A stretch of 64,000 nt of DNA from positions 186,001-250,000 of the forward strand of contig NZ_MNPU01000001.1 in assembly GCF_001983165.1 (NCBI RefSeq). Direction: 5' to 3'. Made by a program: the position numbers and the translations under genes. This DNA is from Pseudomonas gessardii (GTDB taxonomy: Bacteria > Pseudomonadota > Gammaproteobacteria > Pseudomonadales > Pseudomonadaceae). The notes beneath the pieces are model-generated. The model was not told the origin of the DNA and ran no database searches. It saw only the letters and a program-made list of their open reading frames with translations. Shown here piece after piece: positions 20,062 through 29,500 of this stretch; positions within the stretch are counted from its first letter, which is position 1; every line of letters starts with the position of its first letter.

Positions 20062-21438
20062 ATGACCAGTACACTCGACCGCCTCGCTGTACAACTGCGC
20101 GAGTCCGTTCAGGAAGATCCCGCGACCGGGGTGTTCCGCTGCCGCCGCGACATTTTTACCGACCCCGACCTGTTTGCCCTGGAGATCAAGCATATCTTCG
20201 AGGGCGGCTGGCTCTACCTGGGCCATGAAAGCCAGGTGCCGCACATCAACGACTACTACACCACCTGGATCGGCCGCCAACCGGTGGTGATCACCCGCGA
20301 CAAACAAGGCACCCTGCATGGCCTGGTCAACGCCTGTGCCCATCGCGGCGCCATGTTGTGCCGACGCAAGCAGGGCAACAAGGGTTCCTTTACCTGCCCA
20401 TTCCACGGCTGGACCTTCAGCAACGCCGGCAAGCTGCTCAAGGTCAAGGACGGCAAGACCGGGGCCTACCCGGACAGCTTCGACTGTGACGGCTCCCACG
20501 ACCTCAAGCGCCTGGCGCGTTTTGAAAACTACCGTGGCTTTCTGTTCGGCAGCCTCAGCGAGGCGGTGCCGGAACTGAGTGATTACCTGGGCCAGACCCG
20601 GGTCATCATCGACCAGATGGTCGACCAGGCCCCCCTGGGCCTGGAGGTGCTGCGCGGCAGTTCGTCCTATGTCTATGACGGCAACTGGAAACTGCAGATC
20701 GAGAACGGCGCTGACGGCTACCACGTCAGCTCCGTGCACTGGAACTATTCGGCGACCATGGGCCGGCGCAATTACGAGGCCGAAGGCACACGCACTGTCG
20801 ACGCCAATGGCTGGTCGAAAAGCCTGGGCGGGGTCTACGCCTTCGATCACGGGCATATCCTGCTGTGGACGCGCCTGCTCAACCCCGAAGTGCGCCCGGT
20901 GCATGCCCACCGCGCGGCGCTGGCCGAGCGCCTGGGCCAGGAGCGCGCCGACTTTATCGTCGACCAGACCCGCAACCTGTGCCTCTACCCCAATGTGTAC
21001 CTGATGGACCAGTTCTCCACGCAGATCCGTGTGGTGCGGCCCATTGCGGTGGACAAGACCGAAGTGACGATCTATTGCATGGCGCCGATTGGTGAAAGTG
21101 CCGAGGAGCGGGCCACACGTATCCGCCAGTACGAAGACTTCTTCAACGTCAGCGGCATGGGCACCCCGGATGACCTGGAAGAGTTCCGCGCCTGCCAGAC
21201 CGGCTACCAGGGCGCGACCACCCTGTGGAATGACCTTAGCCGTGGCGCCAAGCAGTGGGTTGAGGGGGCCGACGACAATGCCCGGGCCATGGGCATGCAG
21301 CCGCAGCTCAGCGGGGTAAAAACCGAAGACGAGGGCTTGTTCGTGCGCCAGCACGCGTATTGGGCCGCAAGCCTGCAGCGTGCGATCGAACGTGAACAGC
21401 AAGGCCTGATCGCCAGCGACCGGGAGGTGCAGCCATGA
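20062..21438 (+). CDS. benA: Benzoate 1,2-dioxygenase large (alpha) subunit
   Basis: Rieske non-heme iron oxygenase of 458 residues. The Rieske [2Fe-2S] ligands are Cys92-x-His94 and Cys112-x2-His115. The mononuclear iron site lies in N-G-A-D-G-Y-H-V-S-S-V-H-W, with His221 and His226. With BenB it forms the hexamer that adds O2 to benzoate, giving 1,2-dihydro-1,2-dihydroxybenzoate, using electrons from BenC. Length and motifs are intact. The start follows GGAGGG. The stop overlaps the benB start by four bases. Confidence 0.96.
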   Translation: MTSTLDRLAVQLRESVQEDPATGVFRCRRDIFTDPDLFALEIKHIFEGGWLYLGHESQVPHINDYYTTWIGRQPVVITRDKQGTLHGLVNACAHRGAMLCRRKQGNKGSFTCPFHGWTFSNAGKLLKVKDGKTGAYPDSFDCDGSHDLKRLARFENYRGFLFGSLSEAVPELSDYLGQTRVIIDQMVDQAPLGLEVLRGSSSYVYDGNWKLQIENGADGYHVSSVHWNYSATMGRRNYEAEGTRTVDANGWSKSLGGVYAFDHGHILLWTRLLNPEVRPVHAHRAALAERLGQERADFIVDQTRNLCLYPNVYLMDQFSTQIRVVRPIAVDKTEVTIYCMAPIGESAEERATRIRQYEDFFNVSGMGTPDDLEEFRACQTGYQGATTLWNDLSRGAKQWVEGADDNARAMGMQPQLSGVKTEDEGLFVRQHAYWAASLQRAIEREQQGLIASDREVQP

Positions 21439-21923
21439 GCCTGTCCCGTGAGCGCCTGCTGGACTTTCTCTACCGCGAAGCACGCCTGCTGGATGACCGC
21501 CAGTGGGATGAGTGGCTGGCGTGTTATTCGCCCAAGGTGCAATTCTGGATGCCTGCCTGGGATGACGACGACACCCTCACCGAAGACCCGCAAAGCGAAA
21601 TCTCGCTGATCTACTACCCCAGCCGCGACGGCCTGGAAGACCGCATCTTTCGGATCAAGACCGAACGCTCCAGCGCCAGCACGCCCGAGCCGCGCACCGT
21701 GCACATGCTCTGTAACCTCGAAGTGCTGGCCGACGATGGCGCGCAGGTGGAGCTGCGTTTCAATTGGCACACCCTCAGCCACCGCTACAAGACCACGGAC
21801 AGCTATTTCGGCACCTCGTTCTATGGCCTGGATATCCGCGGCGAGCAGCCGTTGATCACGCGCAAGAAGGTGGTGCTGAAAAACGACTACATCCACCAGG
21901 TCATCGACATCTACCACATCTGA
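21435..21923 (+). CDS. benB: Benzoate 1,2-dioxygenase small (beta) subunit
   Basis: The 162-residue structural beta subunit of the ring-hydroxylating dioxygenase has an NTF2-like fold, beginning F-L-Y-R-E-A-R-L-L-D-D and continuing W-D-E-W-L-A-C-Y. The C-terminal K-K-V-V-L-K-N-D-Y-I-H-Q-V-I-D-I-Y-H is typical of BenB/XylY. It is translationally coupled to benA (ATGA overlap) and 10 bases from benC. Confidence 0.95.
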   Translation: MSLSRERLLDFLYREARLLDDRQWDEWLACYSPKVQFWMPAWDDDDTLTEDPQSEISLIYYPSRDGLEDRIFRIKTERSSASTPEPRTVHMLCNLEVLADDGAQVELRFNWHTLSHRYKTTDSYFGTSFYGLDIRGEQPLITRKKVVLKNDYIHQVIDIYHI

Positions 21924-21933
21924 GGACACCGCC

Positions 21934-22956
21934 ATGACGTATGCCATTGCCCTGAACTTCGAGGATGGGGTGACCCGCTTTATCGACTGCCAGGTGGGGG
22001 AGAAGGTCCTCGATGCCGCTTTCCGCCAACGTATCAACCTGCCCATGGACTGCTCGGACGGGGTGTGCGGCACCTGCAAGTGCCGCTGTGAAACCGGCGC
22101 CTACGACTTGGGCGACGACTACATCGAAGACGCCCTGAGTGCGGATGAAGCCCAGGAGCGCCAGGTGCTGACCTGCCAGATGGTGCCGCACTCCGATTGC
22201 GTGATTGCCGTGCCGGTGCCGTCCAGCGCCTGCAAGACCGGCACCACGCGCTTTGCCGCGACACTGGCGAGCATCACCCGGCATGCCGATGCCGCGCTGG
22301 AGGTGAGTTTCGAGCTGGACCACGCGCCGGTGTTTCTGCCCGGGCAGTACGTGAATATCGACGTGCCCGACAGTGGGCAGACCCGCTCGTATTCATTCAG
22401 CAGCCGCCCCGGGGAGACGCTGGCCAGTTTCCTGATCAAGCATGTGCCCGGCGGGTTGATGAGCGGCTGGCTGGAGCGCGCCCAGCCGGGCGACAGCGTG
22501 CTGATCACCGGGCCACTGGGCAGTTTTTACCTGCGTGAGGTGGTGCGGCCGCTGCTGTTGTTGGCCGGCGGCACTGGCCTGGCGCCGTTTCTGTCGATGC
22601 TTGAAGTGCTGGCCCTGCGCGGGGAAACCCGGCCGATCACCCTGATCTATGGGGTGACGCGGGATCAGGACCTGGTGCTGGTCGAGGCCCTGGAGGCCTT
22701 CGCCGCGCGGCTGCCCAACCTCAGGCTTGTCACCTGTGTGGCCGACCCGCAGACCGCACACCCGCGCCAGGGGTATGTCACCCAGCATATGGCCAGCGAG
22801 GTGCTCAACGACGGCGATATTGACGTCTACCTGTGCGGGCCGCCGCCAATGGTCGATGCGGTGCGCCAGCACTTCAAGAGCCAGGGCGTGAGCCCGGCCA
22901 GTTTCCATTACGAGAAGTTCACCCCTAACGCTGTCGCGAGCTCTGACGCCGCCTGA
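21934..22956 (+). CDS. benC: Benzoate 1,2-dioxygenase electron-transfer reductase
   Basis: The 340-residue NADH-dependent reductase of the dioxygenase has an N-terminal plant-type [2Fe-2S] ferredoxin with ligands Cys40, Cys45, Cys48 and Cys81. An FAD-binding domain follows with R-S-Y-S-F-S-S (about 150), then an NAD-binding domain with G-G-T-G-L-A-P-F-L (about 210) and a C-terminal Y-L-C-G-P-P-P-M-V. All three domains are complete. It sits third in the operon. Confidence 0.95.
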   Translation: MTYAIALNFEDGVTRFIDCQVGEKVLDAAFRQRINLPMDCSDGVCGTCKCRCETGAYDLGDDYIEDALSADEAQERQVLTCQMVPHSDCVIAVPVPSSACKTGTTRFAATLASITRHADAALEVSFELDHAPVFLPGQYVNIDVPDSGQTRSYSFSSRPGETLASFLIKHVPGGLMSGWLERAQPGDSVLITGPLGSFYLREVVRPLLLLAGGTGLAPFLSMLEVLALRGETRPITLIYGVTRDQDLVLVEALEAFAARLPNLRLVTCVADPQTAHPRQGYVTQHMASEVLNDGDIDVYLCGPPPMVDAVRQHFKSQGVSPASFHYEKFTPNAVASSDAA

Positions 22957-22966
22957 GGAAATCAGC

Positions 22967-23728
22967 ATGACTCTACGTTTTGACACCAAGGTTGCGCTGG
23001 TCACCGGCGCCGCCCAGGGCATCGGCCGGCGCGTGGCCGAGCGGTTGCTGGAGGAGGGGGCCTGGGTGGTCGCGGTCGATCGCTCGGAACTGGTGCACGA
23101 AGTGCAGCACCCGCGGGTGCTGACCCTCACCGCCGACCTGGAACAGCATGCCGAGTGCGCCCAGGTGATGGCCGCCGCCCAGGTGCGTTTCGGGCGCATC
23201 GATATCCTGGTCAACAATGTGGGCGGGACCATCTGGGCCAAGCCCTTCGAGTACTACGCCGAGGCGCAAATCGAGGCCGAAGTGCGCCGCTCGCTGTTCC
23301 CCACCCTGTGGTGCTGCCATTGCGTGCTGCCCTACATGCTGGAGCAGGGCAGCGGCGCCATCGTCAACGTGTCTTCGGTTGCCACGCGCGGGGTCAACCG
23401 GGTGCCGTATGGCGCGGCCAAGGGCGGGGTGAATGCCCTGACCGCCTGCCTGGCCCTGGAGACCGCCGGCAGCGGCATCCGCGTCAACGCCACCGCGCCG
23501 GGCGGCACCGAGGCCCCGCCGCGCCGCATCCCGCGCAACAGCCAGGCGCAGAGCGAGCAGGAGCGCGCGTGGTACCAGCAGATCGTCGACCAGACCCTGG
23601 ACAGCAGCCCGATGAAACGCTACGGCAGCATCGACGAGCAAGTGGGCGCGATCCTGTTCCTGGCCTCTGACGAAGCCTCTTACATCACCGGCGTGACCTT
23701 GCCGGTAGGCGGTGGCGACCTCGGCTAA
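22967..23728 (+). CDS. benD: Benzoate cis-diol dehydrogenase (SDR family)
   Basis: The 253-residue short-chain dehydrogenase converts the dihydroxycyclohexadiene carboxylate made by BenABC to catechol, with loss of CO2 and formation of NADH. The nucleotide motif T-G-A-A-Q-G-I-G is at 13-20, N-N-V-G at about 83-86, and the catalytic Tyr148 and Lys152 fall in Y-G-A-A-K. It follows benC by 10 bases. The cat genes needed for catechol are not in this window. Confidence 0.95.
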   Translation: MTLRFDTKVALVTGAAQGIGRRVAERLLEEGAWVVAVDRSELVHEVQHPRVLTLTADLEQHAECAQVMAAAQVRFGRIDILVNNVGGTIWAKPFEYYAEAQIEAEVRRSLFPTLWCCHCVLPYMLEQGSGAIVNVSSVATRGVNRVPYGAAKGGVNALTACLALETAGSGIRVNATAPGGTEAPPRRIPRNSQAQSEQERAWYQQIVDQTLDSSPMKRYGSIDEQVGAILFLASDEASYITGVTLPVGGGDLG

Positions 23729-23781
23729 TAGCGTTCCACCTGCAGACACTGACTCACAACAACAATAATGAGAGCACTGCC

Positions 23782-25116
23782 ATGCGTACCCATGACGTTC
23801 ATTCGATTATCGATAATGCCCCGTTCAACCGCTTCCACTGGTTGATTGTCAGCCTGTGTGCCTTGCTGTTGATCTTTGATGGTTATGACTTGTTTATCTA
23901 TGGCGTGGTCCTGCCGTCGATCATGCGCGAGTGGGGCCTGACCCCCTTGCAAGCCGGCGCCCTGGGCAGTTATGCGCTGTTCGGCATGATGTTCGGCGCG
24001 CTGATCTTCGGCACCCTGGCCGACCGCTTCGGGCGCAAGAAAGGCATTGTCTTTTGCTTTGCATTATTTAGCGTCGCCACGGTGGTCAACGGCTTTGCCA
24101 GCAGCCCCACGGAGTTCGGCATCTGCCGGTTTATCGCCGGGCTTGGCTGTGGTGGGCTGATGCCCAACGCCGCCGCACTGATCAACGAGTATGCACCGAA
24201 AAAAGTACGCAGCACCTTGATGGCCTTCATGTTCAGCGGCTATTCCCTGGGGGGCATGCTCGCCGCCAGTGTGGGGATTTTCATGCTGCCGGCCTACGGC
24301 TGGTCGTCGATGTTTTTCGTGGCGGTTATCCCGCTGCTGCTGTTGCCGTTGATTGTGTTGTGGCTGCCCGAGTCCATCGGGTTCCTGATCCGCCAGGGCC
24401 GGATGGAACAGGCCCGGGCGCTGCTCAATCGCCTGTCGCCAGGCACGCCGATCAACCCCTTGGATGAACTGCTCATCACGGACGTCAAACGCCAGGGCGC
24501 GTCGGTGGTGGAGCTGTTCCGCCATGGCCTGGCGGTACGCACAGCCATGATCTGGACGGCATTTTTCTGTTGCCTGCTGATGGTCTATGCCTTGAGTTCG
24601 TGGCTGCCCAAACTGATGGCCGGGGCCGGCTACAGCCTGGGGTCGAGCCTGTCGTTTTTGATTGCGCTGAACCTCGGGGGCATGGCCGGGGCGCTGCTCG
24701 GCGGGCGGCTGGGGGATCGGTTGAACCTGGTGAAAGTGGTGATCAGCTTCTTTGCGGCCGCCGTAGTCTCCATCAGCCTGCTGGGCATCAACAGCCCGAT
24801 GCCGGTCCTGTACCTGCTGATCTTTATCGCCGGCGCCACCACCATCGGCACCCAAATCCTCCTGTATGCCGGGGCGGCGCAGCTCTATGGCTTGTCGATC
24901 CGCGCCACCGGCCTGGGCTGGGCCTCCGGCATCGGGCGTAATGGCGCCATCGTCGGCCCGCTGTTGGGCGGCGCGCTGATGGCGATCGAACTGCCCCTGC
25001 AACTGAACTTTATGGCCTTTGCCATTCCCGGTGCCGTGGCGGCGCTGGCGATGACGGTGTTCGCCCTGAACGAGCGGCGCACCCGTATTGCGTTACCAGC
25101 CGCCCAGGCGCTGTAG
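23782..25116 (+). CDS. benK: MFS aromatic-acid:H+ symporter, benzoate transporter
   Basis: The 444-residue, 12-helix permease of the AAHS family (BenK, PcaK) begins N-R-F-H-W-L-I-V with the TM1 motif D-G-Y-D-L-F-I-Y-G. The loop 2-3 motif is [11 protein letters not shown], and the repeated loop 8-9 motif G-G-R-L-G-D-R-L occurs in the second half. It is 53 bases after benD and followed by the benF-like porin, as in known Pseudomonas ben operons. Confidence 0.93.
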   Translation: MRTHDVHSIIDNAPFNRFHWLIVSLCALLLIFDGYDLFIYGVVLPSIMREWGLTPLQAGALGSYALFGMMFGALIFGTLADRFGRKKGIVFCFALFSVATVVNGFASSPTEFGICRFIAGLGCGGLMPNAAALINEYAPKKVRSTLMAFMFSGYSLGGMLAASVGIFMLPAYGWSSMFFVAVIPLLLLPLIVLWLPESIGFLIRQGRMEQARALLNRLSPGTPINPLDELLITDVKRQGASVVELFRHGLAVRTAMIWTAFFCCLLMVYALSSWLPKLMAGAGYSLGSSLSFLIALNLGGMAGALLGGRLGDRLNLVKVVISFFAAAVVSISLLGINSPMPVLYLLIFIAGATTIGTQILLYAGAAQLYGLSIRATGLGWASGIGRNGAIVGPLLGGALMAIELPLQLNFMAFAIPGAVAALAMTVFALNERRTRIALPAAQAL

Positions 25117-25154
25117 CTACACCCCTGTCGATAATAAAAACAAAGAGCAACGAC

Positions 25155-26402
25155 ATGAACACACAACGTATCTGGCTTTCCCTGCTAGGGCTGCCCCTTG
25201 CGGCAGTGGCGGGCGAGGGTGGTTTTTTCAACGGTTCCACGGCCACCTTGCAGGCCCGCAACTATTACTTCAGCCGCGATTTTTCCGACATCGTTGGCGC
25301 CAACCAACAGTCCAAGGCCCAGGAGTGGGGCCAGGGCTTTATCCTCACCTATAAATCCGGTTATACCCCCGGCCCCGTGGGCTTTGGCCTGGATGCCCTG
25401 GGCACCCTGGGCCTCAAGCTCGACAGCAGCCCGGACCGGGTCAATAGCGGCCTGCTGCCGGTCAAGGACGACGGGCGTGCCGCCGACGACTACAGCCGCC
25501 TGGGCCTGACCTTCAAGGCGCGGGTCTCGCGCAGCGAGTTGAAAGTCGGTGAGTTGCAACCCAACCTGCCGGTACTGGCCTTCAGCGATATCCGCCTGCT
25601 GCCGCCCAGTTACCAGGGGCTGAACCTCAGCTCCAGCGAGATCGCGGGCCTTACGCTACAGGCCGGGCACTTGAGCACTACCAGCCTGCGCAACGAGGCC
25701 GGTGACAGCAAGATGATTGCCATGCTCGGCCATGTGCCGCAGCGCGGGGCACAGAGCGATGCCTTCAACTATGTCGGCGGCGACTATGCCTTTAATCGCG
25801 AGCGCAGCAGCGTCGGCCTCTGGCATGGCCAGTTGCAGGACATCTACGCCCAGGACTTTATCGGCTTTAAGCACAGCCAGCCGTTCGGGACGTGGGTGCT
25901 GGGCGCCAACCTGGGCTACTACACGGCACGCGAGGAGGGCGGGCAGTTACTCGGCAAGATCGACAACCAGGCTTTTTTCTCACTGCTGTCGGCCAAGCGT
26001 GGTGGCCACACCTTCTCTGTCGGTTATCAGGCGATGTATGGCGACAGCGCTTTCCCACGGGTGTTTGCCAATATCACGCCGCTGGGCAACGAGGTGCCCA
26101 CCTACGAGTTCGCCTATACCGACGAACGCTCCTGGCAGGTGCGCCATGACTACAACTTCGCCGCGCTGGGGATGCCGGGGTTGACGACCACGGTGCGCTA
26201 TATCACGGGCAACAACGTCAACACCGGTGCCGGCTATGAAGGCCGCGACCGTGAGCGTGACCTGGATATCGGGTATGCCGTGCAAAGCGGCGTGCTCAGC
26301 GGCCTGGGGATTCGCCTGCGCAATGTGATGGCGCGATCAAACTACCGCAGTGATATCAATGAGAACCGGTTGATCCTCAGTTATACCTGGACGCTGCTTT
26401 AA
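25155..26402 (+). CDS. benF: OprD-family outer-membrane porin, BenF-like
   Basis: The 415-residue porin has a short signal peptide (cleavage near A-V-A-G), then [20 protein letters not shown], the OprD-family start of the 18-strand barrel. The ending [10 protein letters not shown] has the terminal hydrophobic strand used for outer-membrane assembly. Its place at the end of benABCDK supports benzoate uptake. It is followed by a strong hairpin. Confidence 0.93.
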   Translation: MNTQRIWLSLLGLPLAAVAGEGGFFNGSTATLQARNYYFSRDFSDIVGANQQSKAQEWGQGFILTYKSGYTPGPVGFGLDALGTLGLKLDSSPDRVNSGLLPVKDDGRAADDYSRLGLTFKARVSRSELKVGELQPNLPVLAFSDIRLLPPSYQGLNLSSSEIAGLTLQAGHLSTTSLRNEAGDSKMIAMLGHVPQRGAQSDAFNYVGGDYAFNRERSSVGLWHGQLQDIYAQDFIGFKHSQPFGTWVLGANLGYYTAREEGGQLLGKIDNQAFFSLLSAKRGGHTFSVGYQAMYGDSAFPRVFANITPLGNEVPTYEFAYTDERSWQVRHDYNFAALGMPGLTTTVRYITGNNVNTGAGYEGRDRERDLDIGYAVQSGVLSGLGIRLRNVMARSNYRSDINENRLILSYTWTLL

Positions 26403-26413
26403 GCGCAGCGCTG

Positions 26414-26440
26414 CCCTGGCAGGTCCATGACCTGCCAGGG
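26414..26440 (+). terminator. Hairpin after benF
   Basis: Perfect 12-base stem (CCCTGGCAGGTC / GACCTGCCAGGG) with a three-base loop, 12 bases after the benF stop. There is no T-run directly after it, so it may be a 3'-end stabilising hairpin or a weak terminator between the convergent ben operon and rhs gene. Confidence 0.6.
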
Positions 26441-26564
26441 TAATTCCGATAGGCCTTCCAACTTCTGGTGCGGCACAAGGACATTTCCCTGTTATGCGCC
26501 AGAAGCGTTCCGTAGGTCATCCGCGACCGACTTTGTCACCATCATTCAAGCCCGAATCGACACC

Positions 26565-29500
26565 TCACCGGCCCCTGGTACTCAGCCACAACCCGCGGAA
26601 GCTGCCAAAGGGCAACCAGGTCGCATCACCGACGGCTGTATTGGCAAGCTGAGCGGGTTCAGACTCAAGGGTCTTCTCCATTCCCAAGACGCCAGAGGTC
26701 ACGAAAGCGAGCGAATTCGCATCACCAAGGTTGAACAGGTTTGAAGGCCTGATCTCAAGGGCTGGCGGCGCAGGGGCTGTTGTCCAGAGGCGTTCAACCC
26801 AGCGAAACAGGCGAGATTGCCTGAGCGTGCGGGTCACGGTGGTTGACACCTTGTCTATAAGGTTCCTGGCGACCGCAGGAAGCGAGCGACTCAGATACAT
26901 GGAGAGACGTGCCACTTTGACCGCAACTGTTCCCACCCCGAATAGAGCGCCAGTGATCAGGGAAGTCCAGGCCAGTGCGGCGGACGCATCGGGATCTGTT
27001 TCCTGGATAAGCACTGAAACGACACCGGTGACGAGCGAGGTCAATGCCAACCCGACAATGGCTGATGTCACTAGCAGCGAAGCCCCGCCCGTCATCACGG
27101 CAGTCAATACACCAATGCCGCCCCACAATATCGTATGAATCAAAGAGCCTTCCATGGCCCCCAGACTCAGAGGGCCAGGCAGCTCGTCGCCCCAGATTTC
27201 TCGTAAGCGCTCAGACACGGAAAACTGCCCGGAGGGGTCCTTGAAATTAACCGGATCGCCTTCGGCACAATAGGCATAGAGATTAGGCCCACCCTTACCA
27301 AATGGGCCGAGTTTATCCGGGGTATGAAAGCACATGCTGGAAGCGTCGTAGTAGCGATGGCCCATACCCAGCGGGTACTGGCCCGTGGTGTTGTCGCGGT
27401 ATTCGCCGTTGAAGCCCAGCATGGAGTCGGACTCATCTGAAAAATGCTCACCGTAGGCGGTATACGCGTGATGCTTGAGGGTTTGCGCTTGTACATCGTA
27501 GCTGACCAACACGCTGCCATTGCCGTCTCGCAGTTCATACAGCGTGCGGTTGACTCCAGAACGCTTGATCTGCTGGACGGTACAGGCGGCACTGCCGGGG
27601 TTCAGGTTGCGGCTGCTGTCGTTGTTGCCGGGGGCGTAATCGCCACAGGCCTGGAGCCCGTTGTAGATGACCTGGCTTGGCCCGCCGCCGTCATCGCGGA
27701 TCATCAGGCGGTCGGTGGGGTCGTAGCGATAGTGGACGCTACCGGCCTGGATCAGCCGCCCCAGCCAGTCATAGCTGTATTTCTTGCCGGTCTGGTCCTG
27801 GGTTACCCGTCCCGCTGCGTCGTAGCTCAAGCTGGCAGAGGCGGGGTAGTCCGCATGACTGTTCTCGACTTTGGCAAGACGGTAGCCGTTGAGGCTGTCG
27901 TAGGTGTAAGAGGCCGTGTTTTTCGCGAGGCCGAAAGTGGTGATGCAGGTGATCACGTTACCCAGTGCGTCGTAGGTGAACGCCTGTTGGTCGATCTCTT
28001 TGTTCTTCGGTGTCTTTGGCCGCCAGACACCGGTGGTGGTGCAGGATTTGAGCCGGCCACCGGGGGTATAGGTCAGGCTGCGCGAACCGAGTACGGTGGT
28101 GCCCTGTTTCAACTGGAGCGTTTTGAGCTTGTCATCGGGGTAATAGGTGCTCTCTAGCCGCAGGTCAACTTTGCCGGTGAGGGTAAATTGGCGGCTGGTT
28201 TCACGTTGTTGTGAGTCGTGGGTGTAATTCACCTTGAAGGTTATTGGGGAGATGGGCGCCAGGTTATAAGGGCCGGCGATGGTTTCTTCCTGAAACTGTC
28301 CCTGAGCATCGTAATCATGGCTGGTGGTGAAATGATAGTTATTGGTCGCGTAGCGTTGCCCGCTACGACTGTAGAGGAATAGCGTCTGCTGACCCTGTAC
28401 GTCAGTGTTGTTGAGTAAGCGTGCGCCTGGTGAGTGGGTATAAAGCACTTCCTTGCTTTGCCCAGGCTCGGTTTGCACCCGTTGTTGGGTGATATTCAGA
28501 TAGAGGTCATGGTTGTACTGGAGGAAATGTTCGCCCTCGGATGCCGTGGCAATACCTTGTGTGCCATAGGCGTAGGTGAACGTCTTCTGTGCGCTGCCAT
28601 CCACCGTGCTGACCTTGGCCAGGCGATTGCCCAATTCCTTGATGTAGTCATGCTTGAGCGTGCGGCCGTCGGCGGTTACGGTGGTGGCGGGCACTGGGCT
28701 CGTACCGGTGTAGGTGTAGATCTCGGTGCAACTGCCACGGGTCAGTGAGGTCACCCGGCCCCAACTGTCGAAGCTGCGTTTGCCCAGGACCTGGCGTTTT
28801 CCGGCGGACTCAAGCTCGATTTGCGTGGCCTCTTTGAGCAGCCAATGCACCGGGTAGGTGTAGTGGTAGCTGTAGATGAAGGAGGGCGCGAGCAATCCTG
28901 GAGCTTTTTCGCTGTGTTTCTCCTGCAGCAGCCGACCGCTGCTATCGTAGGTATAGTCAATCGTGGTGGAACCGAATTCGTTGTCAGTGTGCAGCCGCTC
29001 CACTTGCTTGGCCCGGGTATAGCTGGCCGCCTGGGTTTGATAAACCGTGCCGTTCTGGTCTTTCCATTCAATCTTCTTAATGGTTTCGTCCGTGTTATAG
29101 AACGTGACGGTGGCATGCTTGTCGGTGGCCTTGCCGGTCCATTGCGTGCGGGTGAGCGCGACGGGGTCATACTGATCGAAGTCTTCCCGGCCATCGCTGT
29201 AGCGTCGGCCGCTGACGGCATTCCAGTCGTCGTACTGAGCTTCCTGCCAGAGGGTGAGCTGAGTCCCGTTCTCGTTGTAATCAAAACTCGACATGCGCAG
29301 TTCACGCCCAAGGCGGTCATAGGTCACCGCCTTGGTTTGCTTGCGTTGGCTGCCTTCGAGCAAGTACTCACTGACCAATCGGTCCTGGCCGTCGTATTGG
29401 CTCAAGTGGGTTTTCCCGCTGGGTTCGGTGATTGCCACTTGCCCCGGGGCGGGGTAGGCATAGGTGGTGACCTGGCGATACGTGGTGCTTTGGGCGCAGG

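Noticed and set aside
20062..23728. Reading benABCD as anthranilate dioxygenase feeding from kynureninase
   Set aside because: The four-gene set with cis-diol dehydrogenase, BenR, BenR half-sites, BenK and the BenF-like porin points to benzoate. Anthranilate dioxygenase needs no diol dehydrogenase.
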